Below the pieces are notes generated by a model, which had not been told where the DNA came from, made no database searches, and saw only the letters and a program-made list of their open reading frames with translations. A DNA stretch of 64,000 nucleotides. Origin: JALOLG01 sp963722415 (lineage in GTDB: Bacteria; Actinomycetota; Acidimicrobiia; Acidimicrobiales; Ilumatobacteraceae). Within the stretch, counting starts at the first letter, position 1; every line of letters starts with the position of its first letter. A program made the translations under genes and the position numbers. The stretch spans positions 8,136 through 72,135 of the forward strand of contig CAVRNI010000046.1 of NCBI GenBank assembly GCA_963722415.1, given 5' to 3'. Shown piece by piece: positions 26,705 to 36,148 of the stretch.

Positions 26705-27413
26705 GCACCGACGTACCTGAGGGGGCCGGGCCGGGCCCCGTTGGCCGCCGTCCACGCGCCGGCGACGGCGGTGCGCCCGCCAGCGGCGCGCTGGCCATCG
26801 TGCTGGCGATCGTCGCGGTCGTCGCCGGGTTCCTGATCCTGCGGTCGATCAACGACGACGACGACGGCGATGCCGGCGAGACGCCGACCGATTCCGTCGC
26901 GTCGAGCGACTCCGGGACGGTGACCACCATCGGGAGCGTCACGACGGTTGCGGTCGTGACGACGACCACCGAGCCGCCGCTGATCCTCGACCCGGCGGTG
27001 ACCGTCATCGTCGCCAACGCCAGCAACGTCAACGGCTCGGCGGCGCAGATGTCGCGTGCCCTTGGCGTCGTCGGCTACACGATGGGGGAGCCGACCAACA
27101 AGGCGGCCTCGCAGTCGGTCAGCTCGAAACGTCCGTCATCTACTTCGATCCGGCGGTGCCCAACGCCGAACAGGTCGCGGGCTCCGTCGCCCGATCGCTC
27201 GGCGGGGTCGATTCGATCGCCGCGGTCGTCGTGCCCGCGCCGACCGAGTCGGGCGAGCTCGGCGGTGCCGGGGTGCTCGTGATGCTCGGCATCGACAAGG
27301 CGGGCAAGACGCTCGACGAGCTGACCGGGACGGTCACCGCCGACACCACCGGGACCGGCGCCACCTCACCGCCGGTGGCGGGCGACACCACGGGCTCGAC
27401 CACCGCACCCTGA
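26701..27413 (+). CDS. LytR C-terminal domain (LytR_C) membrane protein (frameshifted)
   Basis: About 237 residues. Short cytoplasmic N-terminus, one membrane segment (ALAIVLAIVAVVAGFLIL), an acidic/Thr-rich linker, then the LytR_C domain VTVIVANASNVNGSAAQMSRAL. A shift near 27105-27118 leads into the second half in frame 0 (VGQLETSVIYFDPAVPNAEQVAGSVARSLG). Ends with a Thr/Gly-rich tail. It resembles mycobacterial VirR (Rv0431) in gene order and domain make-up. A cell-envelope role is inferred. Confidence 0.8.
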
Positions 27414-27427
27414 CCGCGCGAGCGGTC
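27412..27427. terminator. Possible terminator between convergent genes
   Basis: GACCGC-GCGA-GCGGTC hairpin at the LytR_C stop codon, before the convergent glycerate kinase. Short stem, no U-tract. Confidence 0.35.
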
Positions 27428-27454
27428 CGACCGCGCCAGCTCAGACGTCTCGGC

Positions 27455-28468
27455 TCAGGCGTCGTCTGCCTGGACGGCCGGCCACCGGTCGGTCAGCACT
27501 GCGTGCGCGATCTGTTCGATGCACCACAGCGGTTCGCGCTCGGCGCGCTCGAGTCCGAACCGTTCGACGAGGGTGGTCGTCGGGATGCGCCGGCGTGCGT
27601 CGTCGTCGGCATCCCCCACGATCGCGTGGATCGCGGCGTCGGCTTCGGATGCGTAGGCGGCGACGCCGCCGACCACCTTGCCCTCGAAGCTCTGCTCGTC
27701 GAGGTGTCCCTCCCCGGTGATGACCAGGTCGACTCCGGCGAGCCGATCGGCGAGGTCGATCTCGTCGGCCACCAACTCGAACCCGGGTACGAGCCGGCCG
27801 CCGAGTGCCGCCAGCGCGCCGGCCAGCCCGCCCGCCGCCCCGCCCCCCGGCACCGTCGCGACGTCGACCCCGTACTCGTCGCGGTACATCTGATGGAGCC
27901 GTTCGAGTCGACGCTTCAACAGCGCGACCTGCGCCGGGGTGGCGCCCTTCTGGGGTCCGAACACCTCGGCGGCGTCGACGAACAAGGTGGTGACGTCGCA
28001 GGCGACGAGCAGCTCGACGCGGCGCAGACGCGCCGGGGCGTGGATCGCCCGGAGCGCCCCGAGGCCGCCGTCGGTCGTCGCCGACCCGCCGAGACCGACG
28101 ATGATGCGGGTCGCTCCACCGTCGAGAGCGCGATCGATCAGCTCGCCGACGCCGGTGGTGGTGGCCCCCATCGGGTCGTTGCCGTCGGCTCCACCCGCGA
28201 GCACGAGCCCGCTCGCCCGCGCCATCTCGATGATCGCCGTGCCGCGGTGCAGCCGCCAGTCGGCCTCGACAGCGTCGCCGAGCGGACCGGTCACGACGTT
28301 GCGACGGTTGGGCCCGCCGAGCACGTCGAGGAGTCCTTCCCCGCCGTCGGCCAGGGCGATCTCCTCGCAGTCGTGCCCCAGCTCCCAACACGCGTGACCG
28401 ATCGCGGCCGCGACGTCGGCGGCCGACGCCGTGCCCCTGAACTTGTCGACCGCGGCCACGACCCGCAC
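27455..28468 (-). CDS. Glycerate kinase
   Basis: 337 residues. Glycerate kinase type-1 family: MRVVAAVDKFRGTASAADVA at the start, ALADGGEGLLDVL, GLGGSATTDGGLGAL (a glycine-rich substrate or nucleotide loop), GGGAAGGLAGALAAL and VDLVITGEGHLDEQSFEGK near residue 245. It phosphorylates D-glycerate to 2-phosphoglycerate (or 3-phosphoglycerate) in glycerate and glyoxylate use. Length is a little short of the usual 370-380 but all motifs are present. No other glycerate-pathway gene is close by. Confidence 0.9.
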   Translation of the reverse strand: MRVVAAVDKFRGTASAADVAAAIGHACWELGHDCEEIALADGGEGLLDVLGGPNRRNVVTGPLGDAVEADWRLHRGTAIIEMARASGLVLAGGADGNDPMGATTTGVGELIDRALDGGATRIIVGLGGSATTDGGLGALRAIHAPARLRRVELLVACDVTTLFVDAAEVFGPQKGATPAQVALLKRRLERLHQMYRDEYGVDVATVPGGGAAGGLAGALAALGGRLVPGFELVADEIDLADRLAGVDLVITGEGHLDEQSFEGKVVGGVAAYASEADAAIHAIVGDADDDARRRIPTTTLVERFGLERAEREPLWCIEQIAHAVLTDRWPAVQADDA

Positions 28469-28524
28469 GCGCGGCGACGCTATCGCCGCGGCTGATACCT
28501 GACTGGGGCGGTAGCATTTCGGGC

Positions 28525-28800
28525 ATGGCCGTCACCGTCCGAATCCCCACCACGCTGCGCCCGCTGTCGGGCGGTGCCAAGCAGATCGAGCTCGAATCCG
28601 GCTCGCTGGCCGACGTGATCGCCGCCCTCGAAGCGACCCACCCCGGCTTCCGCGACCGCCTGCTCGACGACGACGGCGGACTGCGCAAGTTCGTGAACGT
28701 GTTCGTCGACGACGACGACGTCCGCTACCTCGACGGTCTCGACACCAAGGTCGCCGACGGCATCACAGTCTCGATCATCCCGGCTGTCGCCGGAGGCTGA
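28525..28800 (+). CDS. MoaD/ThiS-family sulfur carrier protein
   Basis: 91 residues with a ubiquitin-like beta-grasp pattern (VTVRIPTTLRPLSGGAKQIEL, FVNVFVDDDDVRYLDGLDT) and the C-terminal VAGG. The terminal Gly-Gly is thiocarboxylated in this family and donates sulfur. The sequence is closer to the CysO type of actinobacteria than to MoaD of molybdopterin synthase, but no cysM-like or moaE gene is adjacent, so the pathway is open. Confidence 0.82.
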   Translation: MAVTVRIPTTLRPLSGGAKQIELESGSLADVIAALEATHPGFRDRLLDDDGGLRKFVNVFVDDDDVRYLDGLDTKVADGITVSIIPAVAGG

Positions 28801-28823
28801 CGTCCAGCCGCACCCCACCTCCC

Positions 28824-28873
28824 GTTCTGTCTGCGTCAGATTCGCGCCACGGGCAATCTGAAGCAGACAGAAC
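28824..28873. repeat. 50-bp hairpin repeat, copy 1 (upstream of groEL)
   Basis: Arms GTTCTGTCTGCGTCAGATT and AATCTGAAGCAGACAGAAC pair over 19 bp with one mismatch and enclose a 12-nt loop. The outer 11 bp (GTTCTGTCTGC) are the same as in the copy at 30695. It follows the MoaD-like gene and precedes the CIRCE element of groEL. Confidence 0.75.
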
Positions 28874-28903
28874 CGCCAGGCAACCCGGCGTTGCGTTTGC
28901 CCG

Positions 28904-28953
28904 TTAGCACTCTCGCTTGTAGAGTGCTAGCACTCGACCGAGTCGAGTGCTCA
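28904..28953 (+). promoter_or_regulatory. Double CIRCE operator (HrcA binding) upstream of groEL
   Basis: TTAGCACTC-N9-GAGTGCTAG is followed without gap by a second element that shares its right half: CTAGCACTC-N9-GAGTGCTCA. Both spacers are exactly 9 nt. CIRCE is the binding site of the heat-shock repressor HrcA; the first element differs from the consensus by one base. The array ends 39 nt before the groEL ATG. Confidence 0.93.
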
Positions 28954-28992
28954 CCCGCCCAAGATCGCAGACGTCCAACGGAGGACTACTAG

Positions 28993-30616
<1,624 letters not shown>

Positions 30617-30638
30617 GTCCATCCGACTCCCGAATCTC

Positions 30639-30668
30639 AACGAGCCCGGGCCGAGCGCCGGGCTCGTT
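30639..30668 (+). terminator. Terminator of groEL
   Basis: Perfect 11-bp stem AACGAGCCCGG / CCGGGCTCGTT with an 8-nt loop, 23 nt after the groEL stop. The 3' side ends in TTCG rather than a long U-tract. Confidence 0.75.
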
Positions 30669-30694
30669 CGCGTCTCACACCGGCCAACCCCTCC

Positions 30695-30744
30695 GTTCTG
30701 TCTGCTTCAGAATGCCGCGACGGCGCGTTTCAAGCAGACAGAAC
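30695..30744. repeat. 50-bp hairpin repeat, copy 2 (downstream of groEL)
   Basis: Same length and same 11-bp outer arms (GTTCTGTCTGC / GCAGACAGAAC) as the copy at 28824. The inner part differs (CTTCAGAA against TTTCAAG). It lies between the groEL terminator and the 3' end of the leftward aquaporin gene. Confidence 0.75.
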
Positions 30745-30760
30745 CGTGGGGTTTCGGGGG

Positions 30761-31564
30761 TCAGTCGGTGACGTCGTCGATCGCGCCGACCGCCTTGTTG
30801 CCGCCCTTGGTGGCAGCGTCCCGGGCGGCGCGCATCGGACCGGAGTCGAGCATCGTGTCCTCGAGCTTGGTCTCGTCGTCGATGAGGAGATACACCAGCA
30901 CGCCCAGCACCGACCCGACGAGCGGGAAGATGATGAACACCCAGACCTGACCGAGCGCGTTCGGGTCGGTGTCGGCGAAGATCGCCGTCGCCAGGCTGCG
31001 AGCGGGGTTCACGCTGGTGTTGTCGACCGGGATGGTCACGAGGTGGATGAGCGTCAAGGCGAGGCCGGCGACGATGCCGCCGATCCCCCACGGGAAGCGG
31101 CTGGTCGTCGTCGTGAGCACGATCCATACGAAGAGCGCGGTGAAGACGATCTCGACGAGGATCGCCGCGCCGAGGCTGCTGAAGCCGTCGCGGTCCCATC
31201 CGTTGGAGGCGAACCCACCGCGTTCGAAACCGTCCCGGCTGGTGGCGATCAGGAGGATGATGAGGGCGCCGATGATGCCGCCGATCACCTGTGCGATCCA
31301 CGAGACGATCGCCCGGCCGAGGTCGATCTTCTTCGTCAACAGCATCCCGAGCGTGATGGCCGGGTTGATGTGGCAGCCGCTGACCGGACCGATCGCGTAC
31401 GCCATCACGAGCAGCGAGAGGCCGAACGCGAGCGCCACTCCGAGCTGCCCGATGTCAGGGGCGAGGATGGCCGTGCCCGGCCCGCCCATCACCAACACAG
31501 CGGTGCCCACGAGCTCGGCCGCCATGATCCGGCCGCTGCTGATGCGGTTGTCGTCCGATGCCAT
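30761..31564 (-). CDS. MIP-family aquaporin
   Basis: 267 residues from ATG 31564. Six membrane segments and both NPA loops: GCHINPAITLG and VNPARSLATAIF, with Arg after the second NPA as in selective water channels. GLSLLVMAYAIGPVSGCHINP resembles AqpZ. The acidic, then basic C-terminal tail (DDETKLEDTMLDSG...KGGNKAVGAIDD) is cytoplasmic and not usual. It probably conducts water or small neutral solutes. A second, diverged aquaporin gene lies 77 bp upstream on the same strand. Confidence 0.9.
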   Translation of the reverse strand: MASDDNRISSGRIMAAELVGTAVLVMGGPGTAILAPDIGQLGVALAFGLSLLVMAYAIGPVSGCHINPAITLGMLLTKKIDLGRAIVSWIAQVIGGIIGALIILLIATSRDGFERGGFASNGWDRDGFSSLGAAILVEIVFTALFVWIVLTTTTSRFPWGIGGIVAGLALTLIHLVTIPVDNTSVNPARSLATAIFADTDPNALGQVWVFIIFPLVGSVLGVLVYLLIDDETKLEDTMLDSGPMRAARDAATKGGNKAVGAIDDVTD

Positions 31565-31641
31565 ATCAACGAACCCCCTGTCGGTCGCCGAGTCGTGCTG
31601 GCGCGAGCGTACGACCACCGTGCGCGTCGATGGGGGAATGG

Positions 31642-32373
31642 TCAGTGGTCGCCGGTGACGGTGTCGGAGGCGGCCTCGACGAACGTGTCGTCGAACACCG
31701 TGTCGTCGATCGTCGCATCGTCGATCAGCAGCCACAGCACGAGTCCGCCGAACGTGCCGATCACCGGCACGAGGATGAAGGCCCAGACCTGGCCGAGCGC
31801 GTTGGGGTCGGTGTCGGCGAAGATCGCCGACCCGAGGCTGCGCGCCGGGTTGACACCGCCGCCGTCGATCGGCAACAGGAACAGCATCGCCAGCGCATAG
31901 GCGGCACCCGTGAACGCCGCCACCGAGGTGGTCGACAGCCGCTGGCTGACGGCTGACAGCAGCACGATCACCACCACGACCGACAAGACCAGCTCGGCGG
32001 CGAGCACGCTGCCCAACTCCGCAAACCCGCTGTGGTCCCAGCCGTTCGCCGCCGATGGGACCCGGTTGGTGTCGTTGATGCCGAAGATGATCGCGGCGCC
32101 GAAGATCCCGCCGAGGAACTGCCCGATCCAGTCGCTGATCGCTTCACGCGGCGTGATCTGCCTGGCCAGGTAGAGCGCGAGGCTGAGGATCGGGTTGGCG
32201 ACGGCGCCGATCACGCCGATCGCGATCGCGATCGCGAAGCCGAAGCCGAGGGCCGCCTCGAGCGTGCTGATCGACCCACCGCCCAGGACGATCAGCCCTG
32301 GGCCGCCGAGCATCACGATCGTGGTTCCGGCGAACTCGGCCGCGACCAGTCGGACTGTGCTGAGCTCGGCCAC
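31642..32373 (-). CDS. Diverged MIP-family channel with NPI in place of the first NPA
   Basis: 243 residues, six membrane segments. The second half closely matches the neighbouring aquaporin (VNPARSLGSAIFADTDPNALGQVWAFI), so the pair arose by duplication. The first pore loop reads AVANPILSLALYL: NPI in place of NPA, and without the GCH that precedes it in the neighbour. The acidic tail (DDATIDDTVFDDTFVEAASD) is present. The pore may thus have altered selectivity or be inactive. Confidence 0.85.
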   Translation of the reverse strand: MAELSTVRLVAAEFAGTTIVMLGGPGLIVLGGGSISTLEAALGFGFAIAIAIGVIGAVANPILSLALYLARQITPREAISDWIGQFLGGIFGAAIIFGINDTNRVPSAANGWDHSGFAELGSVLAAELVLSVVVVIVLLSAVSQRLSTTSVAAFTGAAYALAMLFLLPIDGGGVNPARSLGSAIFADTDPNALGQVWAFILVPVIGTFGGLVLWLLIDDATIDDTVFDDTFVEAASDTVTGDH

Positions 32374-32396
32374 GTCGTCGAGCGTACCCTCGGCCT

Positions 32397-33224
32397 GTGC
32401 TCGGCCTCGTCACGTGCTCGGCGGCTCGCGAGCTCGACACCGACCTGCCCTTGCTCATCGCCGAGCTGCCCGAAGCCAGGATCGTCACGTGGGACGATCC
32501 CGCGGTCGACTGGTCCGCGTTCGGTGCCGTCGTGATTCGTTCGACGTGGGACTACCACGCCCACCTGGCGCAGTTCTTGGACTGGGCGGCGAGGGTCGCC
32601 GCGGTGACGGCACTGTGGAATCCGCCGCAGCTCATCGAGTGGAACGTCGACAAGCGATACCTGCTCGAGCTGGCGGCGAACGGCATCCCGATCGTGCCGA
32701 CCCGGATCGTGGATGTCGGCGACGAGCTTCCGCCGTGCCGAGGGGACATCGTCGTGAAGCCGTCGGTCGGAGCCGGCTCGATCGGCGTGCGTCGGTTCGA
32801 GGACGACCCCGGCGGGGCGTACGAGCACATCGACGTCCTCCACGCGCGGGGCGCGGTCGCGATGGTGCAGCAGTACGTGTCGGCGGTCGACACCCACGGG
32901 GAGACCGGCATGGTGTTCATCGGTGGCGACTACAGCCATGCGTTCCGCAAGGAGCCGATCCTCACCTCGACCATTCAATTGGAAGGTGGCATGTTCGCGA
33001 GAGAACGGACCGCGGCCACCACTCCGTCGGCGGCGGAGCTCGCCGTCGCCGAGCGGGTCGTCGCCTCGTTGCCGGCGACGGCCTACGCCCGGGTCGACCT
33101 GCTGCCGACCGCCGACGGTCCGGTGCTGCTGGAGCTGGAGGTGATCGAGCCGTCGCTGTTCCTGCACCTCGACCCGAGCTCCCCGGCGCGCGCCGCTGCC
33201 GTGTTCCGTAACCTGGTGCCGTGA
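32397..33224 (+). CDS. ATP-grasp domain protein
   Basis: 275 residues from GTG 32397. ATP-grasp features: WNVDKRYLLELAANGIPIVPT (start of the fold), GDIVVKPSVGAGSIGVRRF (nucleotide-binding Lys and Gly-rich loop), and ARVDLLPTADGPVLLELEVIEPSLFL with the metal-binding Asp and Glu. It resembles RimK/cycloserine-type ligases, which join a carboxylate with an amine via acyl phosphate. Substrate unknown. It overlaps fdhD by GTGA. Confidence 0.83.
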   Translation: MLGLVTCSAARELDTDLPLLIAELPEARIVTWDDPAVDWSAFGAVVIRSTWDYHAHLAQFLDWAARVAAVTALWNPPQLIEWNVDKRYLLELAANGIPIVPTRIVDVGDELPPCRGDIVVKPSVGAGSIGVRRFEDDPGGAYEHIDVLHARGAVAMVQQYVSAVDTHGETGMVFIGGDYSHAFRKEPILTSTIQLEGGMFARERTAATTPSAAELAVAERVVASLPATAYARVDLLPTADGPVLLELEVIEPSLFLHLDPSSPARAAAVFRNLVP

Positions 33225-34024
33225 TCCGCAAGCGCACCGAGCGGCTGATCGTCACCAAGGTGACCGCCGACCGCGTGCAGCGTGTGCCCGACGAGCTGAT
33301 CGTCGAGGAGCCGATGACGATCCAGCTCGACGGCACGGTGGTGTCGACGACGATGCGGACACCCGGCAACGACTACGAGCTGGCGGTGGGCTTCTGCCAC
33401 ACCGAGGGCCTGCTCGGCGACGCGCCCGTGAAGGCGGTCAGGTACTGCGCCACCGGCGCGGCGAGCGACGCCGAGTTCAACATCGTCACCGTCGAGACGG
33501 GTGGAAGGGCACCGACGCCGACACCACGCCTCGGGGTCACGTCGTCGAGCTGCGGGTGGTGCGGCAGCGATCAGCTCGACGACATGTGTGAGCGCATGGC
33601 GCCGCTCGCCGCGCAGCCACCGATGTCGCTCGAGATGTTGGCGTCGATGCCGCAGCGCGTCGCCGAGACGCAGGAGCTGTTCGCGGCCACCGGGGCGGTC
33701 CACGCCGCCGCCGCGTTCGACGGCGACGGCAACGTGTTGCTGACCCGCGAGGACGTCGGGCGCCACAACGCGGTCGACAAGGTGATCGGCGCGATGCTGC
33801 TCGCCGGGCAGCTCCCGGCCAACGGCCGCGGCCTCTTCGTGAGCGGCCGGGCGAGCGTCGAGATGGTCCAGAAGGCGTGGGCCGGCGGGTTCGGCACGGT
33901 CGTCGCCGTCAGCGCGCCGACGTCGCTCGCCGTGCACGCGGCGCGACGGGCCAACCTCGTGCTCGCCGGGTTCGTGCGCGGCGACCGGTTCAACGTCTAC
34001 GCGCCAGAGCGTCTGGCGACCTGA
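33221..34024 (+). CDS. fdhD: Formate dehydrogenase accessory sulfurtransferase FdhD
   Basis: 267 residues, GTG 33221. FdhD carries sulfur from IscS to the molybdenum cofactor of formate dehydrogenase. Family motifs: DELIVEEPMTIQLDG, RTPGNDYELAVGFCHTEGL, the active-site loop SSCGWCGSDQ with CxxC, and REDVGRHNAVDKVIGAML. All present and of normal length. No formate dehydrogenase or molybdenum cofactor gene is in view, except perhaps the MoaD-like gene at 28525. Confidence 0.93.
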   Translation: MIRKRTERLIVTKVTADRVQRVPDELIVEEPMTIQLDGTVVSTTMRTPGNDYELAVGFCHTEGLLGDAPVKAVRYCATGAASDAEFNIVTVETGGRAPTPTPRLGVTSSSCGWCGSDQLDDMCERMAPLAAQPPMSLEMLASMPQRVAETQELFAATGAVHAAAAFDGDGNVLLTREDVGRHNAVDKVIGAMLLAGQLPANGRGLFVSGRASVEMVQKAWAGGFGTVVAVSAPTSLAVHAARRANLVLAGFVRGDRFNVYAPERLAT

Positions 34025-34077
34025 GACGGCACCGACCCCGAGGGCCCGTCGGGAGCACGCGTCGATAACCTGACCGC

Positions 34078-34731
34078 ATGCGTCTCGACACCGGACTGTG
34101 CGTCGTCCATCTGTTCTGCAAGCCGTCGCCATCGGTCGATCGGGAAGCCGTCGTCGCCGCGGTGAAGGCCGCCGAAGCCAACGAATGCCAGGTCCTGACG
34201 GCGGCCATCGTCGGCCACAAGTGCGACGTGGCAGTGATGGCTCTGAGCCCCGATCTCCGGGCGCTGCGGCAGCTGCAGACCGCGCTGCAGGGGGCAGGGC
34301 TCGATGTGGTCGACAGCTACGTCAGCATCACCGAGGTGAGCGAGTACGCCAAGGGCATGCCGGAAGAGATGCTGCAGACGCGCCTGTACCCGAAGCTGCC
34401 ACCGGACGGGATGAACACGTTCTGCTTCTATCCGATGAGCAAGAAGCGCGAGGGTCACGCCAACTGGTACGCGACGCCGTTCGATCACCGTCACCACATG
34501 ATGATCGAGCACGGCAAGAGCGGCCGCACCTTCGCCGGCCGCGTCGTCCAGCTCGTCACGGGCTCGACCGGGCTCGACGATCACGAGTGGGGTGTGACGT
34601 TGTTCGCGCTCAGCCCCGACGTGATCAAGGACGTCGTCTACACGATGCGGTTCGACGAGGGGTCGGCGCTGTACGGCGAGTTCGGAGCGTTCTACGTCGG
34701 CTACCTGGCGATGATCGACGAGCTCGTCTGA
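34078..34731 (+). CDS. hemQ: Coproheme decarboxylase HemQ (chlorite-dismutase family)
   Basis: 217 residues. Motifs of actinobacterial HemQ: CFYPMSKKREGHANWY with the catalytic Tyr in YPMSKKR, the His in MMIEHGKSGRTFAGRVVQLV, and FDEGSALYGEFGAFYVG near the end. It decarboxylates iron-coproporphyrin III to haem b in the coproporphyrin-dependent pathway of Gram-positive bacteria. Slightly shorter than the usual 230-250. No other haem genes are adjacent. Confidence 0.92.
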   Translation: MRLDTGLCVVHLFCKPSPSVDREAVVAAVKAAEANECQVLTAAIVGHKCDVAVMALSPDLRALRQLQTALQGAGLDVVDSYVSITEVSEYAKGMPEEMLQTRLYPKLPPDGMNTFCFYPMSKKREGHANWYATPFDHRHHMMIEHGKSGRTFAGRVVQLVTGSTGLDDHEWGVTLFALSPDVIKDVVYTMRFDEGSALYGEFGAFYVGYLAMIDELV

Positions 34732-34768
34732 ACCGCATCTGGTCTTGGTGTCTGATGTCGGGTGCGCC

Positions 34769-36032
34769 TCAGTCGCTCGAGATCTCGAACGTCGACACCG
34801 ACTGGTCGCGACCGTCGCCGTCGAACTCGAACTCCTCGAAGCGGGCCGTCGACGGATCGCCCGTCCGCATCGAGAGCTCGGTGTTGCCCGAGGGTCCCTC
34901 GTAGTCGATCTGGAGGCCCCGGGCGAGCGGCTCGGAGCATTCGAGGAAGCTCCGGCACTCGTGTCCCGCCGGTGCTGACCGACGCCATCTGGGCGGCGAT
35001 CTCGGTGGGCGAGTCGGTGCCCGCCTGGATCGCCGCGAGGGCGACCAGGTTGACGCAGTCGTAGGCGTTCGCCGCATAGAACTCGGTCAGCGTGAGATCG
35101 TTCGGCGTGATCGCCAGCGGTGAGACACCCCTGATCTGCTCGCGCACCTCTTCGGGAGACCCTGGATCACCAGCTGCGATTGCGCGTCGCGCAGCGCGTC
35201 GTTCACGACGATGATGGGCGGGTCGGCGTCACCCATCGCCTGGGCGACGGCGTCCAACAACCGCGTGCCGTCACCTGCATCGCCGAGGATGGCGACGACG
35301 CTCGGGGAGTCGGCGAGCAAGTCGCCGGCCTCGTCGGCAAGCTGTTCGTCGTCACCACTGAACGCGACCTCGGCGAGCACCGACAGTCCGCGCGGGCCGA
35401 CTGCCGACTTCAGCGCTTGGGCGAGGCCGCGACCGTAGGAATCGTCGAGATAGCCGATCGCGATCGAGGTCGAACCGGTGCGCTCGGCGACGTGGGCCAT
35501 GGCAACCATCTGCAGCGAGTCGCTCGGGACCGTCCGGAAGAACAATTGGTCGTCGGGGTAGTCGTCGAGCGCCAGCGCGGTGGCGGTGGGCGAGCAGGTC
35601 AGGATGCCGGCCGCGACAGGTACGTCGAGATCGCTGAGCGCCACGATCGACGACGCCGGTCCGATGATCGCGTCGACGCCGCCGGTGATGAGCGAGTCGA
35701 GGCCGATCGCCGCCGACGCCGCGGTTGCTCCTTCATCCGCTTCGATCAACGTCACCTCGGACCCGATGACACCACCGGCGTCGTTGATCTGCTCCGTCGC
35801 CAGGTGCACGGCGTCGACCATCCCCTCGCCGAACAGCGTCGCGCCCGGCCCGGTGGTCGGGAGCAGCACACCCAACACGAGCACGCCGTCGTTCGCGCGT
35901 GCCGGGGGGCTGGTGGTGCGTCACGACGGCCTGGGTGGTGGTCGGCGCACTGTCGTCGTCGTCCGAACAGCTGATCGCGGCCACGGCGACGGCGCCGACG
36001 CAGAGGAATCGTCGCGCTCGCCCGTGGATCAC
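34769..36032 (-). CDS. Branched-chain amino-acid-type ABC substrate-binding lipoprotein (three frameshifts)
   Basis: About 420 residues when joined. Start at 36032 with a signal peptide and lipobox (VAVAAISC) followed by SDDDDSAP; shift near 35900; main part 35884 to about 35165 (LVLGVLLPTTGPGATLFGEG...AIIGPASS...FRTVPSDSLQ...AIGYLDDSYGRGLA); shift near 35160; VREQIRGVSPLAITPNDLTL...AYDCVNLVALA; shift near 34970; and GHECRSFLECSEPL...GLQIDYEGPSGN to 34769. This is the Leu/Ile/Val-binding fold (Peripla_BP_6). No permease or ATPase of that system is near, so it may serve as a lone receptor. Three shifts in one gene argue for sequence errors or decay. Confidence 0.78.
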
Positions 36033-36148
36033 CGCCTCACGATAGAAGAACGGATCCGATTGGCCCCATCAGGTCGGCGCGGTGGAGGTTCGAGAGAGGT
36101 GCGATGGAGGTGTGGTGCTGATCGGCGCACGCCCTACCCTCGGGCGCA

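Noticed and set aside
33221..34024. FdhD as evidence for selenocysteine use
   Set aside because: FdhD acts on formate dehydrogenases with either Sec or Cys, so it does not prove selenoprotein synthesis.
34769..36032. Several small genes in place of one binding-protein gene
   Set aside because: Joined in order, the pieces give one continuous Leu/Ile/Val-binding-type protein with a lipobox, so one gene with three shifts is simpler.
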